Part shown: piece by piece, positions 45,143-55,353 of the stretch
Layout: each line of letters opens with the position of its first letter
Position numbering within the stretch: position 1 is the stretch's first letter
Assembly: GCF_003628445.1 (NCBI RefSeq)
Contig: NZ_RBZO01000026.1
Location: 1 to 59,015, forward strand
Length of the DNA stretch: 59,015 nt
Direction: 5' to 3'
Source of the DNA: Oceanobacillus bengalensis
GTDB lineage: Bacteria > Bacillota > Bacilli > Bacillales > Amphibacillaceae
Notes under the pieces: generated by a model
Told to the model about the DNA's origin: nothing
Databases searched by the model: none
The model's input: only the letters and a program-made list of their open reading frames with translations
Program-made: the position numbers and the translations under genes

Positions 45143-45393
45143 TGAAGAAGGTTACCGTTTATATCACGTTGAAACAAGGTGTTCTAGATCCCGAGGGGAA
45201 AGCTATTGGGGAATCTCTAAATGCATTGGGATATCAAGAGATTGTAGATGCACGTGTAGGGAAATTCATTGAGTTACAAGTTGATGAAGGTCCGAATCTG
45301 GAAGAAAGAATGAATGAAATGTGTGACAGACTACTAGCAAATCCTATAATAGAAGATTACCGCTTCCAAGTGGAGGAGGCTGTACAGTCGTGA
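45139..45393 (+). CDS. purS: FGAM synthase subunit PurS
   Basis: An 84-aa small subunit of the three-part formylglycinamidine ribonucleotide synthase used by Gram-positive bacteria. It forms a dimer bridging PurQ and PurL. The family core is [20 protein letters not shown], followed by [17 protein letters not shown] and [10 protein letters not shown] near the end. It overlaps purC and purQ by 4 bp each, so stoichiometric production by translational coupling is likely. Confidence 0.97.
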   Translation: MMKKVTVYITLKQGVLDPEGKAIGESLNALGYQEIVDARVGKFIELQVDEGPNLEERMNEMCDRLLANPIIEDYRFQVEEAVQS

Positions 45394-46070
45394 AATTCGC
45401 TGTGATTGTTTTTCCAGGCTCTAATTGTGACCGTGACATGTATCATGCTGTTAAAGATGTCTTGGGTGCTGAAGCTGACTTAGTGTGGTACCAATCTAGC
45501 AATCTAAAAGAATATGATGGAATCTTACTTCCAGGAGGTTTCTCCTATGGTGACTACCTACGCTCAGGGGCAGTTGCTGCAACGTCTGACATGATGAAAC
45601 AAATTAAAGAACAAGCAAAGGCAGGAAAACCTGTATTAGGTGTTTGTAATGGGTTTCAAATATTAACGGAGTCAGGGTTACTTCCAGGTGCGCTAATGAG
45701 AAATAAAAATCTATCATTCATGTGCCATCAGGAAAATCTAATCGTAGAAAATAATGAAACATTATTTACCTCAGGTTATGAAAAAGGGGAAGTCGTCAAA
45801 TTCCCAATAGCACATGGAGAAGGAAATTATTTCTGTGATGAAAAGACATTGAATGAATTAAAAACCAATAACCAGATTGTTTTCACCTATCAAAGCAATC
45901 CAAATGGTTCCACCCATGATATTGCTGGAATCGTGAATAAAGAAGGAAACGTGCTTGGAATGATGCCACATCCAGAGCGTGCGGTTGAGAAACTATTAGG
46001 CAGTGATGACGGTCTTCGTTTATTCCAGTCAGTCATTCAGAATTGGAGGAATTCTTATGTTACAAACTGA
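45390..46070 (+). CDS. purQ: FGAM synthase glutaminase subunit PurQ
   Basis: A 226-aa class I glutaminase supplying ammonia to PurL. It starts [20 protein letters not shown], with [13 protein letters not shown] near residue 50, the nucleophile cysteine in [14 protein letters not shown] near 86 and the His-Glu pair in [14 protein letters not shown] near 196. The start is GTG at 45390, overlapping purS. It ends 14 bp into the purL coding region, again coupled. Confidence 0.97.
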   Translation: MKFAVIVFPGSNCDRDMYHAVKDVLGAEADLVWYQSSNLKEYDGILLPGGFSYGDYLRSGAVAATSDMMKQIKEQAKAGKPVLGVCNGFQILTESGLLPGALMRNKNLSFMCHQENLIVENNETLFTSGYEKGEVVKFPIAHGEGNYFCDEKTLNELKTNNQIVFTYQSNPNGSTHDIAGIVNKEGNVLGMMPHPERAVEKLLGSDDGLRLFQSVIQNWRNSYVTN

Positions 46071-48282
46071 AATTAGCCCAGAGCAAATTGAACAAGATAA
46101 AGTCTACCAAGAAATGGGCTTAAATGACGAAGAATATGAGATGATCAAAGGAATTCTGAAGCGACGTCCTAATTTTACAGAAACAGGTATTTTTTCTGTT
46201 ATGTGGTCGGAACATTGTAGCTATAAAACCTCGAAAGCCTTACTTAGGAAGTTCCCTACAAAGGGTAAAAATGTTTTACAAGGACCTGGTGAGGGTGCAG
46301 GGATTATTGATATTGGAGACAATCAAGCAGTCGTATTTAAAGTGGAGAGTCACAATCATCCATCAGCAGTTGAGCCGTATCAAGGTGCAGCAACAGGTGT
46401 AGGTGGCATTATCCGTGATATTTTCTCGATGGGTGCACGTCCAATTGCATCGATGAACTCCCTTCGTTTTGGAAATCTAACGAATGAACGTACAAAATAC
46501 TTGTTCACTGAAGTAGTAGCTGGTATCGCTGGTTACGGGAACTGTGTTGGGGTGCCAACGGTTGGGGGAGAAGTGCAATTCGATGATAGTTATGAAGAGA
46601 ATCCATTAGTAAATGCAATGGCTATTGGACTAATTAATCATGATGAGATTCAGAAAGGGATTGCAGCTGGAATTGGTAACACGATTCTTTATGCTGGACC
46701 ACCAACTGGTCGTGATGGTATTCATGGTGCGACATTTGCATCGGATGATTTAGGAGAAGATGCAGCGAAGGATCGTCCTGCTGTTCAAGTTGGGGATCCG
46801 TTTATGGAAAAACTTCTTATTGAAGCATGCCTAGAAGTCATTCATTCTGATGCATTGGTAGGAATGCAAGACATGGGTGCAGCTGGACTTACTTCATCTG
46901 CGAGTGAAATGGCTAGTAAAGCAGGAACGGGAATGGAAATGAATTTGGACCTTGTTCCACAACGCGAGCAGAACATGACAGCATATGAAATGATGCTATC
47001 TGAATCACAAGAGCGCATGTTACTCTGTGTAAAGAGAGGCCGCACGAAAGAAATTATCGAAGTATTTGAAAAATACGGTCTTAAAGCAGTTCCAGTTGGT
47101 GAGGTGATTGAGGAGAAAGTTTTCCGTATTAAACACCATGGTGAGGTCGTTGCGAATATTCCAGTCGATTCCTTAGCGGAGGATGCTCCTGTCTACCATT
47201 TACCGTCTAAAGAAGCAGCATATTTTAAGGAATTTCAGGCAATGGAAAATAAGACACCAGATGTGGAAAACCATGGTGGGATGCTAAAGAAATTATTACA
47301 ACAACCAACGATTGCAAGCAAAGAATGGGTTTATGACCAGTATGATTCAATGGTACAGACAAATACGGTCTATGGACCAGGTTCAGATGCTGCTGTTATT
47401 CGGATTAAAGGAATAGATAAAGCATTAGCCATTACAACGGACTGTAACTCAAGGTATATCTATTTAGATCCCGAAACTGGTGGAAAAATTGCAGTAGCAG
47501 AAGCCGCACGTAATATTGTTTGCTCTGGTGCGAAACCAATCGGCTTAACAGACGGATTGAATTTCGGTAATCCGACGAATCCTGAGATTTTCTGGCAAAT
47601 GGAGAAAAGTGTAGAAGGCATGAGTGTAGCTTGTACAGCACTTGGCACACCTGTTATTAGTGGGAATGTTTCGTTATATAATCAATCAAAAGGTAAATCC
47701 ATTTTCCCTACGCCTGTCGTTGGTATGGTTGGCCTGCATGAATCATTAGAACATGTGACGCCAAGCTTTTTCCAAACTGCTGGTGACCTTGTGTATGTTA
47801 TTGGAGAAGCAAACCCTGAATTTGGTGGAAGTGAATTACAACATATCGTTAATGGGAGATACGAAGGAAAAGCGCCAGCAATTGATTTAGAAGTAGAAGC
47901 GATAAGACAAAAGCAATTACTGGAAGCCATTAGGTCGGGAGTCGTTGAATCAGCACATGATGTAGCTGAAGGTGGATTAGCTGTAGCCTTAGCTGAAAGT
48001 GTTTTTGCAGGAAAAGGCTTAGGTTTTACTATTGGGCTTTCTGGGGATGCAACAGTGGAGCTATTTAGTGAAACACAATCTCGTTTTGTTGTAACGGTTA
48101 AGGAAGAAAAGCGAGCTGAATTTGAAAGACTAGTAGAAGATGCAAAGCTTATTGGAATTGTAACGGCTGGCAACACCCTCGGGGTTAAGGTAAATGAAGA
48201 AGACATTTTAAATGAAAATGTCGATGAACTTGAGAAGTTATGGAGGGGAGCTATCCCATGCTTGCTGAAATCAAAGGCATAA
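46057..48282 (+). CDS. purL: FGAM synthase large subunit PurL
   Basis: A 741-aa small-type PurL that converts FGAR, ATP and ammonia to FGAM together with PurS and PurQ. It has [14 protein letters not shown] near residue 46, the [20 protein letters not shown] loop (quoted in 20) near 85, [13 protein letters not shown] near 270 and [14 protein letters not shown] near 635. A frame from 46003 exists, but the ATG at 46057 has TTGGAGG seven bases upstream and the family N-terminus. It shares 25 bp with purF. Confidence 0.97.
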   Translation: MLQTEISPEQIEQDKVYQEMGLNDEEYEMIKGILKRRPNFTETGIFSVMWSEHCSYKTSKALLRKFPTKGKNVLQGPGEGAGIIDIGDNQAVVFKVESHNHPSAVEPYQGAATGVGGIIRDIFSMGARPIASMNSLRFGNLTNERTKYLFTEVVAGIAGYGNCVGVPTVGGEVQFDDSYEENPLVNAMAIGLINHDEIQKGIAAGIGNTILYAGPPTGRDGIHGATFASDDLGEDAAKDRPAVQVGDPFMEKLLIEACLEVIHSDALVGMQDMGAAGLTSSASEMASKAGTGMEMNLDLVPQREQNMTAYEMMLSESQERMLLCVKRGRTKEIIEVFEKYGLKAVPVGEVIEEKVFRIKHHGEVVANIPVDSLAEDAPVYHLPSKEAAYFKEFQAMENKTPDVENHGGMLKKLLQQPTIASKEWVYDQYDSMVQTNTVYGPGSDAAVIRIKGIDKALAITTDCNSRYIYLDPETGGKIAVAEAARNIVCSGAKPIGLTDGLNFGNPTNPEIFWQMEKSVEGMSVACTALGTPVISGNVSLYNQSKGKSIFPTPVVGMVGLHESLEHVTPSFFQTAGDLVYVIGEANPEFGGSELQHIVNGRYEGKAPAIDLEVEAIRQKQLLEAIRSGVVESAHDVAEGGLAVALAESVFAGKGLGFTIGLSGDATVELFSETQSRFVVTVKEEKRAEFERLVEDAKLIGIVTAGNTLGVKVNEEDILNENVDELEKLWRGAIPCLLKSKA

Positions 48283-49664
48283 ACGAAGAATGTGGTGTTT
48301 TTGGAATATGGGGTCATGATAAAGCAGCGGAATTAGCCTATTATGGTTTACATGCCATGCAGCATCGAGGCCAAGAAGGTGCTGGGGTTGTTGTAAACAA
48401 CGGCACCAGCCTGAAAAGCTATAAAGGACTTGGCCTCGTAAATGATGTATTCAAGCAGGCCAAATTTGATGAACTTACTGGACTTGTTGCTGTTGGACAT
48501 GTGCGTTATTCCACGCAAGGTGGAAAGGTAATTGAAAATGTGCAACCACTATTGTTTCGTGCACAAGCCGGTAGCCTTGCCCTTGCACATAACGGGAATA
48601 TCATGAACGCCCATAAACTAAGGGGAGAACTGGAAGAGGAAGGAAGTATTTTTCAATCCTCCTCAGATACAGAAGTTCTTGCTCACCTCATTAAGCGTGC
48701 TGGAAATCATGTGAATGAAGAAATAATTTCAAACGCCCTTAACCAACTAGTAGGGGCATATGCTTATTTGATTTTAACAGAGGAAAAAATGTATGCAGCA
48801 GTAGATCCAGCTGGGATTCGTCCACTTTCAATTGGGAGGCTTGGGGAGGCTTATGTTGTTGCTTCTGAAACATGTGCATTTGACCAAATTGGTGCTACGT
48901 TTAAACGGGAGATTTTACCTGGTGAACTTGTGACGATTGATGATAGTGGGGTGAAATCTACACGTTTTGCGATGCGAGGTAAGCGGAGCATGTGTGCAAT
49001 GGAATATGTTTATCTATCAAGACCAGATAGTAACGTTAATTATGTCAATATTCATACTGCTCGCAAAAAAATGGGAATGGAGTTAGCGAAGGAAGCACCA
49101 GCAAATGCTGATATCGTTATTGGGGTTCCTGATTCAAGCATTTCAGCTGCAATCGGTTATGCCGAAGAAAGTGGTCTTCCATATGAGATGGGAATCATCA
49201 AGAATCGTTATGTCGGAAGAACCTTCATCCAACCATCACAGGAATTACGTGAACAAGGTGTGAAGATGAAGCTATCACCTGTACGCGGAATTATTGAAGG
49301 AAAACGTGTTGTTATGATTGATGATTCTATTGTACGTGGAACGACGAGCAGACGAATCGTACACATGTTAAAAGCTGCTGGAGCGAGGGAAGTACATGTC
49401 CGGATTGCTTCCCCAGCCATTCAGAATCCATGTTATTACGGTATCGACATGTCAACGAAAAAAGAACTGATTGCAGCGAACAACTCACTCCGAGGGATTT
49501 GTGAGGAGATTGGTGCGGATAGCCTTTCTTATTTATCCGAAAGCGGACTTGAACAGGCAATCGTTAAAGATAAAACAATTCACCAAGGAATCTGTACGGC
49601 ATGCATGACGGGGAAATATCCTGTTAAAGAAGAAGGAGAAAAGGAGATTTCTTATATGAGTTAG
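48258..49664 (+). CDS. purF: Amidophosphoribosyltransferase
   Basis: A 468-aa first enzyme of the pathway: PRPP and glutamine to phosphoribosylamine. The N-terminus is an 11-residue propeptide ([11 protein letters not shown]) followed by the nucleophile Cys12 in CGVFGIWG, exposed after self-cleavage. The PRPP loop is [16 protein letters not shown] near residue 350. Cysteines in CAMEY, NPCYYG and CTACMTG match the four ligands of the [4Fe-4S] cluster in the B. subtilis enzyme, which controls oxygen-dependent turnover. The ATG at 48258 has GGAGGGGAG upstream; an earlier frame start at 48240 would add residues before the propeptide. It is followed by the only large gap in the operon. Confidence 0.97.
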   Translation: MLAEIKGINEECGVFGIWGHDKAAELAYYGLHAMQHRGQEGAGVVVNNGTSLKSYKGLGLVNDVFKQAKFDELTGLVAVGHVRYSTQGGKVIENVQPLLFRAQAGSLALAHNGNIMNAHKLRGELEEEGSIFQSSSDTEVLAHLIKRAGNHVNEEIISNALNQLVGAYAYLILTEEKMYAAVDPAGIRPLSIGRLGEAYVVASETCAFDQIGATFKREILPGELVTIDDSGVKSTRFAMRGKRSMCAMEYVYLSRPDSNVNYVNIHTARKKMGMELAKEAPANADIVIGVPDSSISAAIGYAEESGLPYEMGIIKNRYVGRTFIQPSQELREQGVKMKLSPVRGIIEGKRVVMIDDSIVRGTTSRRIVHMLKAAGAREVHVRIASPAIQNPCYYGIDMSTKKELIAANNSLRGICEEIGADSLSYLSESGLEQAIVKDKTIHQGICTACMTGKYPVKEEGEKEISYMS

Positions 49665-49727
49665 TAACTAGAAGTGAAGCCGTTCCTTTGGTGGTATGGA
49701 TGAGCAAAATAGTGGAATTGGAATGTT

Positions 49728-49838
49728 ACGTGATATTGTGGGAGTTGTGCGCGAAAAAAAGGAAGAGTCGCGCGAATTTGTGAGGATTGTGCGCGAAAAA
49801 AAAGAAGAGTTGCGCGACTTTGTGGAGTTCACGCGCGA
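49728..49838 (+). repeat. GCGCGA repeats with exact 21-bp phasing between purF and purM
   Basis: GCGCGA occurs at 49749, 49770, 49791, 49812 and 49833, each 21 bp apart, with a degraded ACGTGA at 49728. Two alternating flanks give an apparent 42-bp unit. One + strand frame (49696-49917) crosses it and would encode 7-residue repeats; see findings. Confidence 0.9.
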
Positions 49839-49886
49839 ATTAACAGGATTGTCATGGAAAAACACCAATTTAGAGGATGTGTCAAT

Positions 49887-50906
49887 ATGTCTGATGTTTA
49901 CAAGGAAGCTGGAGTAGATGTGGAGAAAGGCTATGAAGCAGTGGAACGAATGAAAAAACATATCGCTAGAACAGTGCGTCCGGAGGTACTAGGTGGAGTG
50001 GGTGCTTTTGCCGGATTGTTTGATTTATCTGACTTGGGCTATAAAGAACCTGTTCTCGTGTCAGGCACAGACGGTGTTGGAACAAAATTAAAACTTGCAT
50101 TTCAATTAGATAAACATAATACAGTGGGGATCGACTTAGTCGCCATGTGCGTAAATGACATTGTAGCCCAAGGTGCGGAGCCTCTGTTTTTCTTAGATTA
50201 TATTGCTTGTGGAAAAAATGAACCTGAACGAATCGAACAAATCGTAGCTGGTGTTGCAGAAGGTTGTGTAGCTGCAGGTGCATCCCTTATTGGTGGAGAA
50301 ACAGCTGAGATGCCAGGGATGTATCGTGATGATGAATATGATCTTGCTGGTTTTGTTGTTGGTATTGCTGAAAAATCAAAATTAGTTACTGGGGAGTCAA
50401 TAAAAGCGGGTGATGTGATAATCGGACTTACTTCAAGTGGAATTCATTCTAATGGATACTCTCTTGTGAGAAAAAAAGTTGACGGACTAGATTTCAATCA
50501 TACGTATGAAGAGTTGACAAAACCTTTAGGTGAAACACTTTTAACACCAACGAAAATTTACGCGAAGCCAATTGCTAAGGTCCTTGAAAATCTAAAAATT
50601 AATGGTATCGCGCACATCACTGGTGGCGGGTTTTATGAGAATATCCCACGTATGATGCCTGAAGGGCTAGGAGTCGAGATTAATAAGGGCACATGGGATG
50701 TTCCAGAGATTTTTACCTTTTTACAATCCATAGGAGATATCTCGGAAAAGGAAATGTACGGGGTATTCAATATGGGAATTGGTATGGCTGTTGTTGTAGA
50801 TAAAGCGAACGCACAAAGAACACTCCAAATTTTAGCGGATGCTGGTGAGCAAGCGAGAATTATTGGTCATGTTGTGGAGCGTAAAGGAGTGCATTTCACA
50901 TCATGA
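49887..50906 (+). CDS. purM: Phosphoribosylformylglycinamidine cyclo-ligase (AIR synthase)
   Basis: A 339-aa enzyme closing FGAM to AIR with ATP. It has [14 protein letters not shown] near residue 60, [33 protein letters not shown] near 138 and [17 protein letters not shown] near 245, all typical of PurM. The frame is open from 49854, but the ATG at 49887 begins the family N-terminus ([19 protein letters not shown]) with AGAGG upstream. It is 222 bp from purF because of the GCGCGA array, and overlaps purN by 4 bp. Confidence 0.97.
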   Translation: MSDVYKEAGVDVEKGYEAVERMKKHIARTVRPEVLGGVGAFAGLFDLSDLGYKEPVLVSGTDGVGTKLKLAFQLDKHNTVGIDLVAMCVNDIVAQGAEPLFFLDYIACGKNEPERIEQIVAGVAEGCVAAGASLIGGETAEMPGMYRDDEYDLAGFVVGIAEKSKLVTGESIKAGDVIIGLTSSGIHSNGYSLVRKKVDGLDFNHTYEELTKPLGETLLTPTKIYAKPIAKVLENLKINGIAHITGGGFYENIPRMMPEGLGVEINKGTWDVPEIFTFLQSIGDISEKEMYGVFNMGIGMAVVVDKANAQRTLQILADAGEQARIIGHVVERKGVHFTS

Positions 50907-51496
50907 GCAAAGTAAAGGCTTGTGTATTTGCATCTGGTACAGGAAGTAACTTCCAAGCGATCATAGAATCAGAGAACCTAAACTGTGAAATTGTTCTACT
51001 AGTATGTGATAAGCCAGGAGCTCGTGTAATAGAAATAGCAGAGAAATATAGCATCCCAACCTTTGTTTTTCATCCGAAAGACTATACTTCGAAGGCCGTT
51101 TATGAAAAAATATTGGTAGAAAAACTTAAAAGTGCTGGTGTTACTTGGGTCTTCTTAGCAGGTTATATGCGCCTTATTGGACCTGAGTTGCTAGATACGT
51201 ATGAAGGGAAAATCGTGAATATCCATCCGTCTCTATTACCTGATTTTCCAGGGAAGGATGCTATTGGTCAGGCTTTCCAAGCGGGTGTTGATAAAACTGG
51301 TGTAACGATTCATTTTGTTGATGCAGGAATGGATACTGGACCAGTCATTGCCCAAGAGTCTGTGGAAGTCTTAGAAAATGATACAATACATACGGTAACA
51401 GCGAGAATCCAAAAAATAGAACATACATTATATCCAAAAGTTATTAATCAACTTATCAATGAGAGTGAGGCAACATTATGCGCAAAAGAGCTTTAA
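50903..51496 (+). CDS. purN: Phosphoribosylglycinamide formyltransferase
   Basis: A 197-aa enzyme passing a formyl group from 10-formyltetrahydrofolate to GAR. Marks are [14 protein letters not shown] at the N-terminus, [15 protein letters not shown] near residue 85, the catalytic [15 protein letters not shown] (Asn-His) near 105 and [19 protein letters not shown] with the catalytic Asp near 140. It overlaps purM by 4 bp and purH by 19 bp, so translation is coupled on both sides. Confidence 0.97.
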   Translation: MSKVKACVFASGTGSNFQAIIESENLNCEIVLLVCDKPGARVIEIAEKYSIPTFVFHPKDYTSKAVYEKILVEKLKSAGVTWVFLAGYMRLIGPELLDTYEGKIVNIHPSLLPDFPGKDAIGQAFQAGVDKTGVTIHFVDAGMDTGPVIAQESVEVLENDTIHTVTARIQKIEHTLYPKVINQLINESEATLCAKEL

Positions 51497-53010
51497 TAAG
51501 TGTATCAAATAAAGAAAACATTACGGAGTTTGCTAAAGGGTTACTGGAATTAGGTTATGAAATTATATCAACAGGAGGAACACTCAGAAGTCTTTTAGCT
51601 GCCAATATCGAAGCAAAAGCTGTAGATGAGGTAACAGGATTTCCTGAAATAATGGATGGTCGTGTAAAGACGTTACATCCGCTTATCCATGGGGCACTAC
51701 TAGCAAAACGTTTCAATTCAGAACATATCAAACAAATGGAGGAAAATAATATATCCCCAATTGACATGGTAGTTGTGAATTTATATCCGTTTAAAGAAAC
51801 ACTAGGAAAACCAGGCGTTTCCAAGGAGGAAATTATTGAAAATATAGATATCGGTGGCCCAACAATGCTCCGTTCAGCTGCAAAAAACTTTGAAGATGTT
51901 ACCGTCATTGTTGACCCAACTGACTATGAGGGAATTCTTACAGCTATCCGCACAGAAACGTTGAACATAGAAACACGAAAGAGATTAGCTGCAAAAGTAT
52001 TTCGTCACACGGCACATTATGATGCGATGATTGCAAACTACTTTATGGAAGAAACAAATGAAACATTCCCGGAAACCTATACCGTTACATATGAAAAAGT
52101 ACAAGATTTGCGATATGGGGAAAATCCACATCAAGAAGCTGCATTCTATAAAGCACCAGTTGTTAACACACTGAGTCTAGCAGCAGCAACACAACTTCAT
52201 GGTAAAGAATTATCTTATAACAATATTCAAGATGCCAATGCTGCACTTGAAATATTAGCTGATTATGAGGATCCTGCAGCAGTTGCCGTTAAACATATGA
52301 ACCCATGTGGAATTGGTGTAGCGGATACTTTAAGCGTTGCTTTTAACCGTGCTTACGGTGCAGACCCAATTTCTATTTTTGGTGGAATTGTAGCCTTAAA
52401 TCGTGAAGTAGATTCTCCTACAGCAGAAAAATTAAGTGAAATCTTCTTAGAGATTATTATTGCACCAAGTTTTTCTGAAAAGGCATTAGAAATCTTGACT
52501 AGAAAGAAAAATATTCGCTTACTAGAATTACCGATGTCAGGTAACAATTCTGTTAATCACAAATTAACTTCTGTTAATGGTGGAGTATTAATTCAAAGTC
52601 AAGACAATGGAAAGATTTCTAAAGAAGATTTAACAGTAGCTACAAAACGTAAACCGACGGAACAAGAACTTGAAGATTTATTGTTTGCATGGAAGGCTGT
52701 AAAACATGTGAAATCAAATGCAATTGTACTAGCAAAAGGCAAGCAAACAATTGGCGTTGGTGCAGGACAAATGAATCGTGTTGGAGCAGCGAAAATTGCA
52801 ATAGAGCAAGCTGGAGAAAAAGCAAAGGGTGCTGTTATGTCATCAGATGCATTTTTCCCAATGCCTGACACAGTAGAAGAGGCAATTAAAGCGGGTGTGA
52901 CCGCAATAATTCAACCTGGTGGGTCGAAGCGTGACCAGGATTCCATTGATGTTTGTGATGAGCACGGAATTGCGATGGTCTATACATCTATGCGTCATTT
53001 CAAACATTAA
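51478..53010 (+). CDS. purH: Bifunctional AICAR transformylase / IMP cyclohydrolase
   Basis: A 510-aa enzyme for the last two steps to IMP. The N-terminal cyclohydrolase domain (to about residue 195) starts [18 protein letters not shown] and has FPEIMDGRVKTLHP and NIDIGGPTMLRSAAKNF. The transformylase domain has DLRYGENPHQEAAFY near 207, AVKHMNPCGIG near 265 and GAGQMNRVGAAKIA near 425. The start lies inside purN. It is 15 bp from purD. Length is normal. Confidence 0.98.
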   Translation: MRKRALISVSNKENITEFAKGLLELGYEIISTGGTLRSLLAANIEAKAVDEVTGFPEIMDGRVKTLHPLIHGALLAKRFNSEHIKQMEENNISPIDMVVVNLYPFKETLGKPGVSKEEIIENIDIGGPTMLRSAAKNFEDVTVIVDPTDYEGILTAIRTETLNIETRKRLAAKVFRHTAHYDAMIANYFMEETNETFPETYTVTYEKVQDLRYGENPHQEAAFYKAPVVNTLSLAAATQLHGKELSYNNIQDANAALEILADYEDPAAVAVKHMNPCGIGVADTLSVAFNRAYGADPISIFGGIVALNREVDSPTAEKLSEIFLEIIIAPSFSEKALEILTRKKNIRLLELPMSGNNSVNHKLTSVNGGVLIQSQDNGKISKEDLTVATKRKPTEQELEDLLFAWKAVKHVKSNAIVLAKGKQTIGVGAGQMNRVGAAKIAIEQAGEKAKGAVMSSDAFFPMPDTVEEAIKAGVTAIIQPGGSKRDQDSIDVCDEHGIAMVYTSMRHFKH

Positions 53011-53025
53011 GAGGGGGAAACCTGA

Positions 53026-54264
53026 ATGAATGTACTTATAGTTGGACGTGGTGGCCGCGAACATAGTATTGTCATGAGCCTTGCTGAAAGTAATAAAATT
53101 GAAAATCTATTTGTTGCCCCTGGAAATGGTGGAATGATAGAACAGGCTACTTGTATTTCCATCGATGAGATGGATATCGAGGCTTTAATAGAATTTGCTA
53201 AAAAGGAAAGGATAGACCTAACCATTGTAGGACCTGAAGCCCCATTAAATGCAGGAATTGCGGATCGCTTTCAAGCAGAAGGATTAAAGATTTTTGCCCC
53301 AACTAAGAAAGCAGCTCTTTTGGAAGGTAGTAAAAGCTATGCCAAAGCATTTATGGAAAAATATGATATTCCAACTGCAGTATATGAGACATTTACAGAC
53401 GTCCGTTCTGCTGAAGCATATATTAAGGAAAAAGGCGCGCCAATTGTGATTAAAGCTGATGGTCTTGCGGCAGGGAAAGGTGTTGTTGTTGCGCAAACAA
53501 TTGTTGAGGCAGTTGAAGCGGCTACCGACATGCTTGTCGCGAAAACTTTTTCTAACGCAGGGTCTAAGATTGTTATTGAGGAATTTTTGGATGGACGTGA
53601 ATTTTCTCTCATGGCCTTTGTCCATGAAAATCATGTTTATCCAATGATTCCAGCAAGAGATTATAAACGTGCATTTGACAATGACGGGGGACCAAACACT
53701 GGTGGCATGGGAGCATATGCACCAGTTCCGGATATCACAGAAGAACATATTGCTTTTGCTGTAGAAAATGTTTTACAAAAAGCCGTGGATGGTTTAATGG
53801 AAGAGGGGCATCCGTTTACTGGAATATTGTACGGTGGATTGATCGTGACAGAAGATGGACCGAAAGTGATTGAGTTTAATACGAGATTCGGTGATCCGGA
53901 AACACAAGTAGTTCTGCCGTTACTCGAGAATGACCTTCTTCAGGTGTTTGTGGATGTACTGGATGGAAAAAATCCAAAACTAGAATGGGAAAGTGAAGCC
54001 TCTTTAGGTGTCGTCGTGGCGTCCGAGGGATATCCGGATTGTTATGATAAGGGGATAGCGATTCCTACGCTTGAAAAGGGACATGATACACTCATCGTAC
54101 ATGCAGGAACAACATTTGAAGGAGATACACTTGTTTCAGATGGTGGACGTGTTCTTTTGGTTGGTGCGAAAAAGCCGACACTACAGGAAGCACGTGAAGC
54201 GGTATATCAAGTGCTGGAACCACAGGATAAGTTCTTTTATCGTAATGATATTGGGATGGATTAA
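53026..54264 (+). CDS. purD: Phosphoribosylamine-glycine ligase (GAR synthetase)
   Basis: A 412-aa ATP-grasp enzyme joining phosphoribosylamine and glycine. It begins NVLIVGRGGREHSIVMSLAE, then GPEAPLNAGIADRF near residue 67, the ATP-grasp loop VIKADGLAAGKGVVVAQ near 140, RDYKRAFDNDGGPNTGGMGA near 210 and the metal site EFNTRFGDPETQVVLPLL near 284. GAGGGGG precedes the ATG. It is the last pur gene and is followed by a strong terminator. Confidence 0.98.
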   Translation: MNVLIVGRGGREHSIVMSLAESNKIENLFVAPGNGGMIEQATCISIDEMDIEALIEFAKKERIDLTIVGPEAPLNAGIADRFQAEGLKIFAPTKKAALLEGSKSYAKAFMEKYDIPTAVYETFTDVRSAEAYIKEKGAPIVIKADGLAAGKGVVVAQTIVEAVEAATDMLVAKTFSNAGSKIVIEEFLDGREFSLMAFVHENHVYPMIPARDYKRAFDNDGGPNTGGMGAYAPVPDITEEHIAFAVENVLQKAVDGLMEEGHPFTGILYGGLIVTEDGPKVIEFNTRFGDPETQVVLPLLENDLLQVFVDVLDGKNPKLEWESEASLGVVVASEGYPDCYDKGIAIPTLEKGHDTLIVHAGTTFEGDTLVSDGGRVLLVGAKKPTLQEAREAVYQVLEPQDKFFYRNDIGMD

Positions 54265-54272
54265 TTTTTTGG

Positions 54273-54308
54273 GAGCCGCTTTAATAATGAGCGGCTTCTA
54301 TTTTTTTA
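54273..54308 (+). terminator. Intrinsic terminator of the pur operon
   Basis: AGCCGCT (54274-54280) pairs with AGCGGCT (54290-54296), then a T-rich tail with seven Ts. Confidence 0.9.
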
Positions 54309-54406
54309 ATTGCTAGGAACTAAATTAGAATAAAAGCGATAGATTAGCAAAGAGTTCTCGTGTTTTGTAATGAATTAATGCCATATTCTTTATATTTTTT
54401 TTGCAT

Positions 54407-54435
54407 TTCTGTATAAAGAGGAAATTTATACAGAA
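54407..54435. promoter_or_regulatory. Perfect 11-bp inverted repeat over a promoter region
   Basis: TTCTGTATAAA (54407-54417) and TTTATACAGAA (54425-54435) are exact inverted copies with a 7-bp centre. A TATAAT box lies at 54444-54449, so the palindrome would cover the -35 region. It looks like an operator for a dimeric regulator of the next gene. Confidence 0.55.
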
Positions 54436-54468
54436 TCTAAAGCTATAATATTCGGAGGTGATGATTTA

Positions 54469-54927
54469 GTGAAAAAGATATTGATGGTGTTCATTTTAAT
54501 AACTTTAAGTAACGTTCCATTAAATTATGTAAAAGCAATAGATAGTGATTTAGCTAATGGTATTGAATTTCAGAAGAATGTTAAAGAAGAAATTCAACTG
54601 TATGAATCATTTATGTTTGATTTATATCAAGATGAAATATTTAACGCTATAATGGATTACTATAAAAGTGAAAAAGTAATTGGGTACGAACTACCTAATT
54701 GGGAGCAAAATGATATAGTTTCAATTACAACAGGCCATGAAAAAGATATGTCTTATATAGTGAAAATCACATTAATACCTACTAACAATAAAAATGACTA
54801 TCTTGGAGTAGACACTCTTTATTTTGCGGTTGAACCTGATCGTTTTAAGAATGATGCAGATTTATCAAAGGAATATCCGCCTGTTAAACTAATTAAATAT
54901 GATCATAAAAAACAACTTGGGAAATGA
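54469..54927 (+). CDS. Secreted DUF3888-like protein
   Basis: A 152-aa small exported protein. The first ~23 residues (KKILMVFILITLSNVPLNYV) form a signal peptide; no lipobox is present. The mature part (LYQDEIFNAIMDYYKSEKVI, ISYIVKITL-like strands, GVDTLYFAVEPDRFK) has the pattern I associate with DUF3888 proteins of Bacillus, whose function is unknown. The start is GTG at 54469, with GGAGGTG at ideal spacing. It stands alone after the pur terminator. The palindrome at 54407-54435 suggests specific regulation. A+T content is higher than in the flanking operons, hinting at separate history. Confidence 0.6.
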   Translation: MKKILMVFILITLSNVPLNYVKAIDSDLANGIEFQKNVKEEIQLYESFMFDLYQDEIFNAIMDYYKSEKVIGYELPNWEQNDIVSITTGHEKDMSYIVKITLIPTNNKNDYLGVDTLYFAVEPDRFKNDADLSKEYPPVKLIKYDHKKQLGK

Positions 54928-55088
54928 TGAATTAAAAATTTTCAAACAACTCATAAATTAAGAAGGTAAAATGAGCATAAATGTAGAGTACCTTCTATGT
55001 AGCATAAAATAACTCTTCTTTATGAATATGTTTTCCGCAATATACTCAGGCATTTTAATTTAAAATAATTTATAAAGGGTGTAATTTT

Positions 55089-55235
55089 ATGGGGCACATG
55101 AAGATACGAATTATTCCAGTTGTGAAGCCAACCGATAAAGAAAGATCAATAATAAAAGAAAGTAAAAAGGAATTTAGGCAAGGTGAATATCATACACTTG
55201 ATGAGTTTTTGAGTGGAATGGAGGATAATGATTAA
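55089..55235 (+). CDS. Small 48-aa protein, antitoxin-like
   Basis: A 48-residue ORF starting MGHMKIRIIPVVKPTDKERS and ending EYHTLDEFLSGMEDND. AAAGGGTG lies seven bases before the ATG. The C-terminal pattern (KKEFRQGEYHTLDEFLSGME) resembles the 'G.....eel...l' tails of small RelB/Phd-type antitoxins that bind a toxin groove. No toxin-like ORF follows; the next gene (118 bp on) encodes YerA. It may be an orphan antitoxin, a fragment, or an unrelated small protein. I do not recognise a definite family. Confidence 0.4.
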   Translation: MGHMKIRIIPVVKPTDKERSIIKESKKEFRQGEYHTLDEFLSGMEDND

Positions 55236-55353
55236 TTTCCCGCCTTCATCTAATTTTTTCATAAATTTTTCACTGTAAATCAAGTAACTTTACAACATTA
55301 GCCAAGTAAATTGTGATAAAATAAAGTAAATTCTAAAACTGGAGAGTTGCCTA

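Noticed and set aside
49696-49917. 73-aa coiled-coil ORF between purF and purM as a confirmed gene
   Set aside because: It overlaps the purM start and owes its heptads to the 21-bp repeat; kept only as a question under findings.
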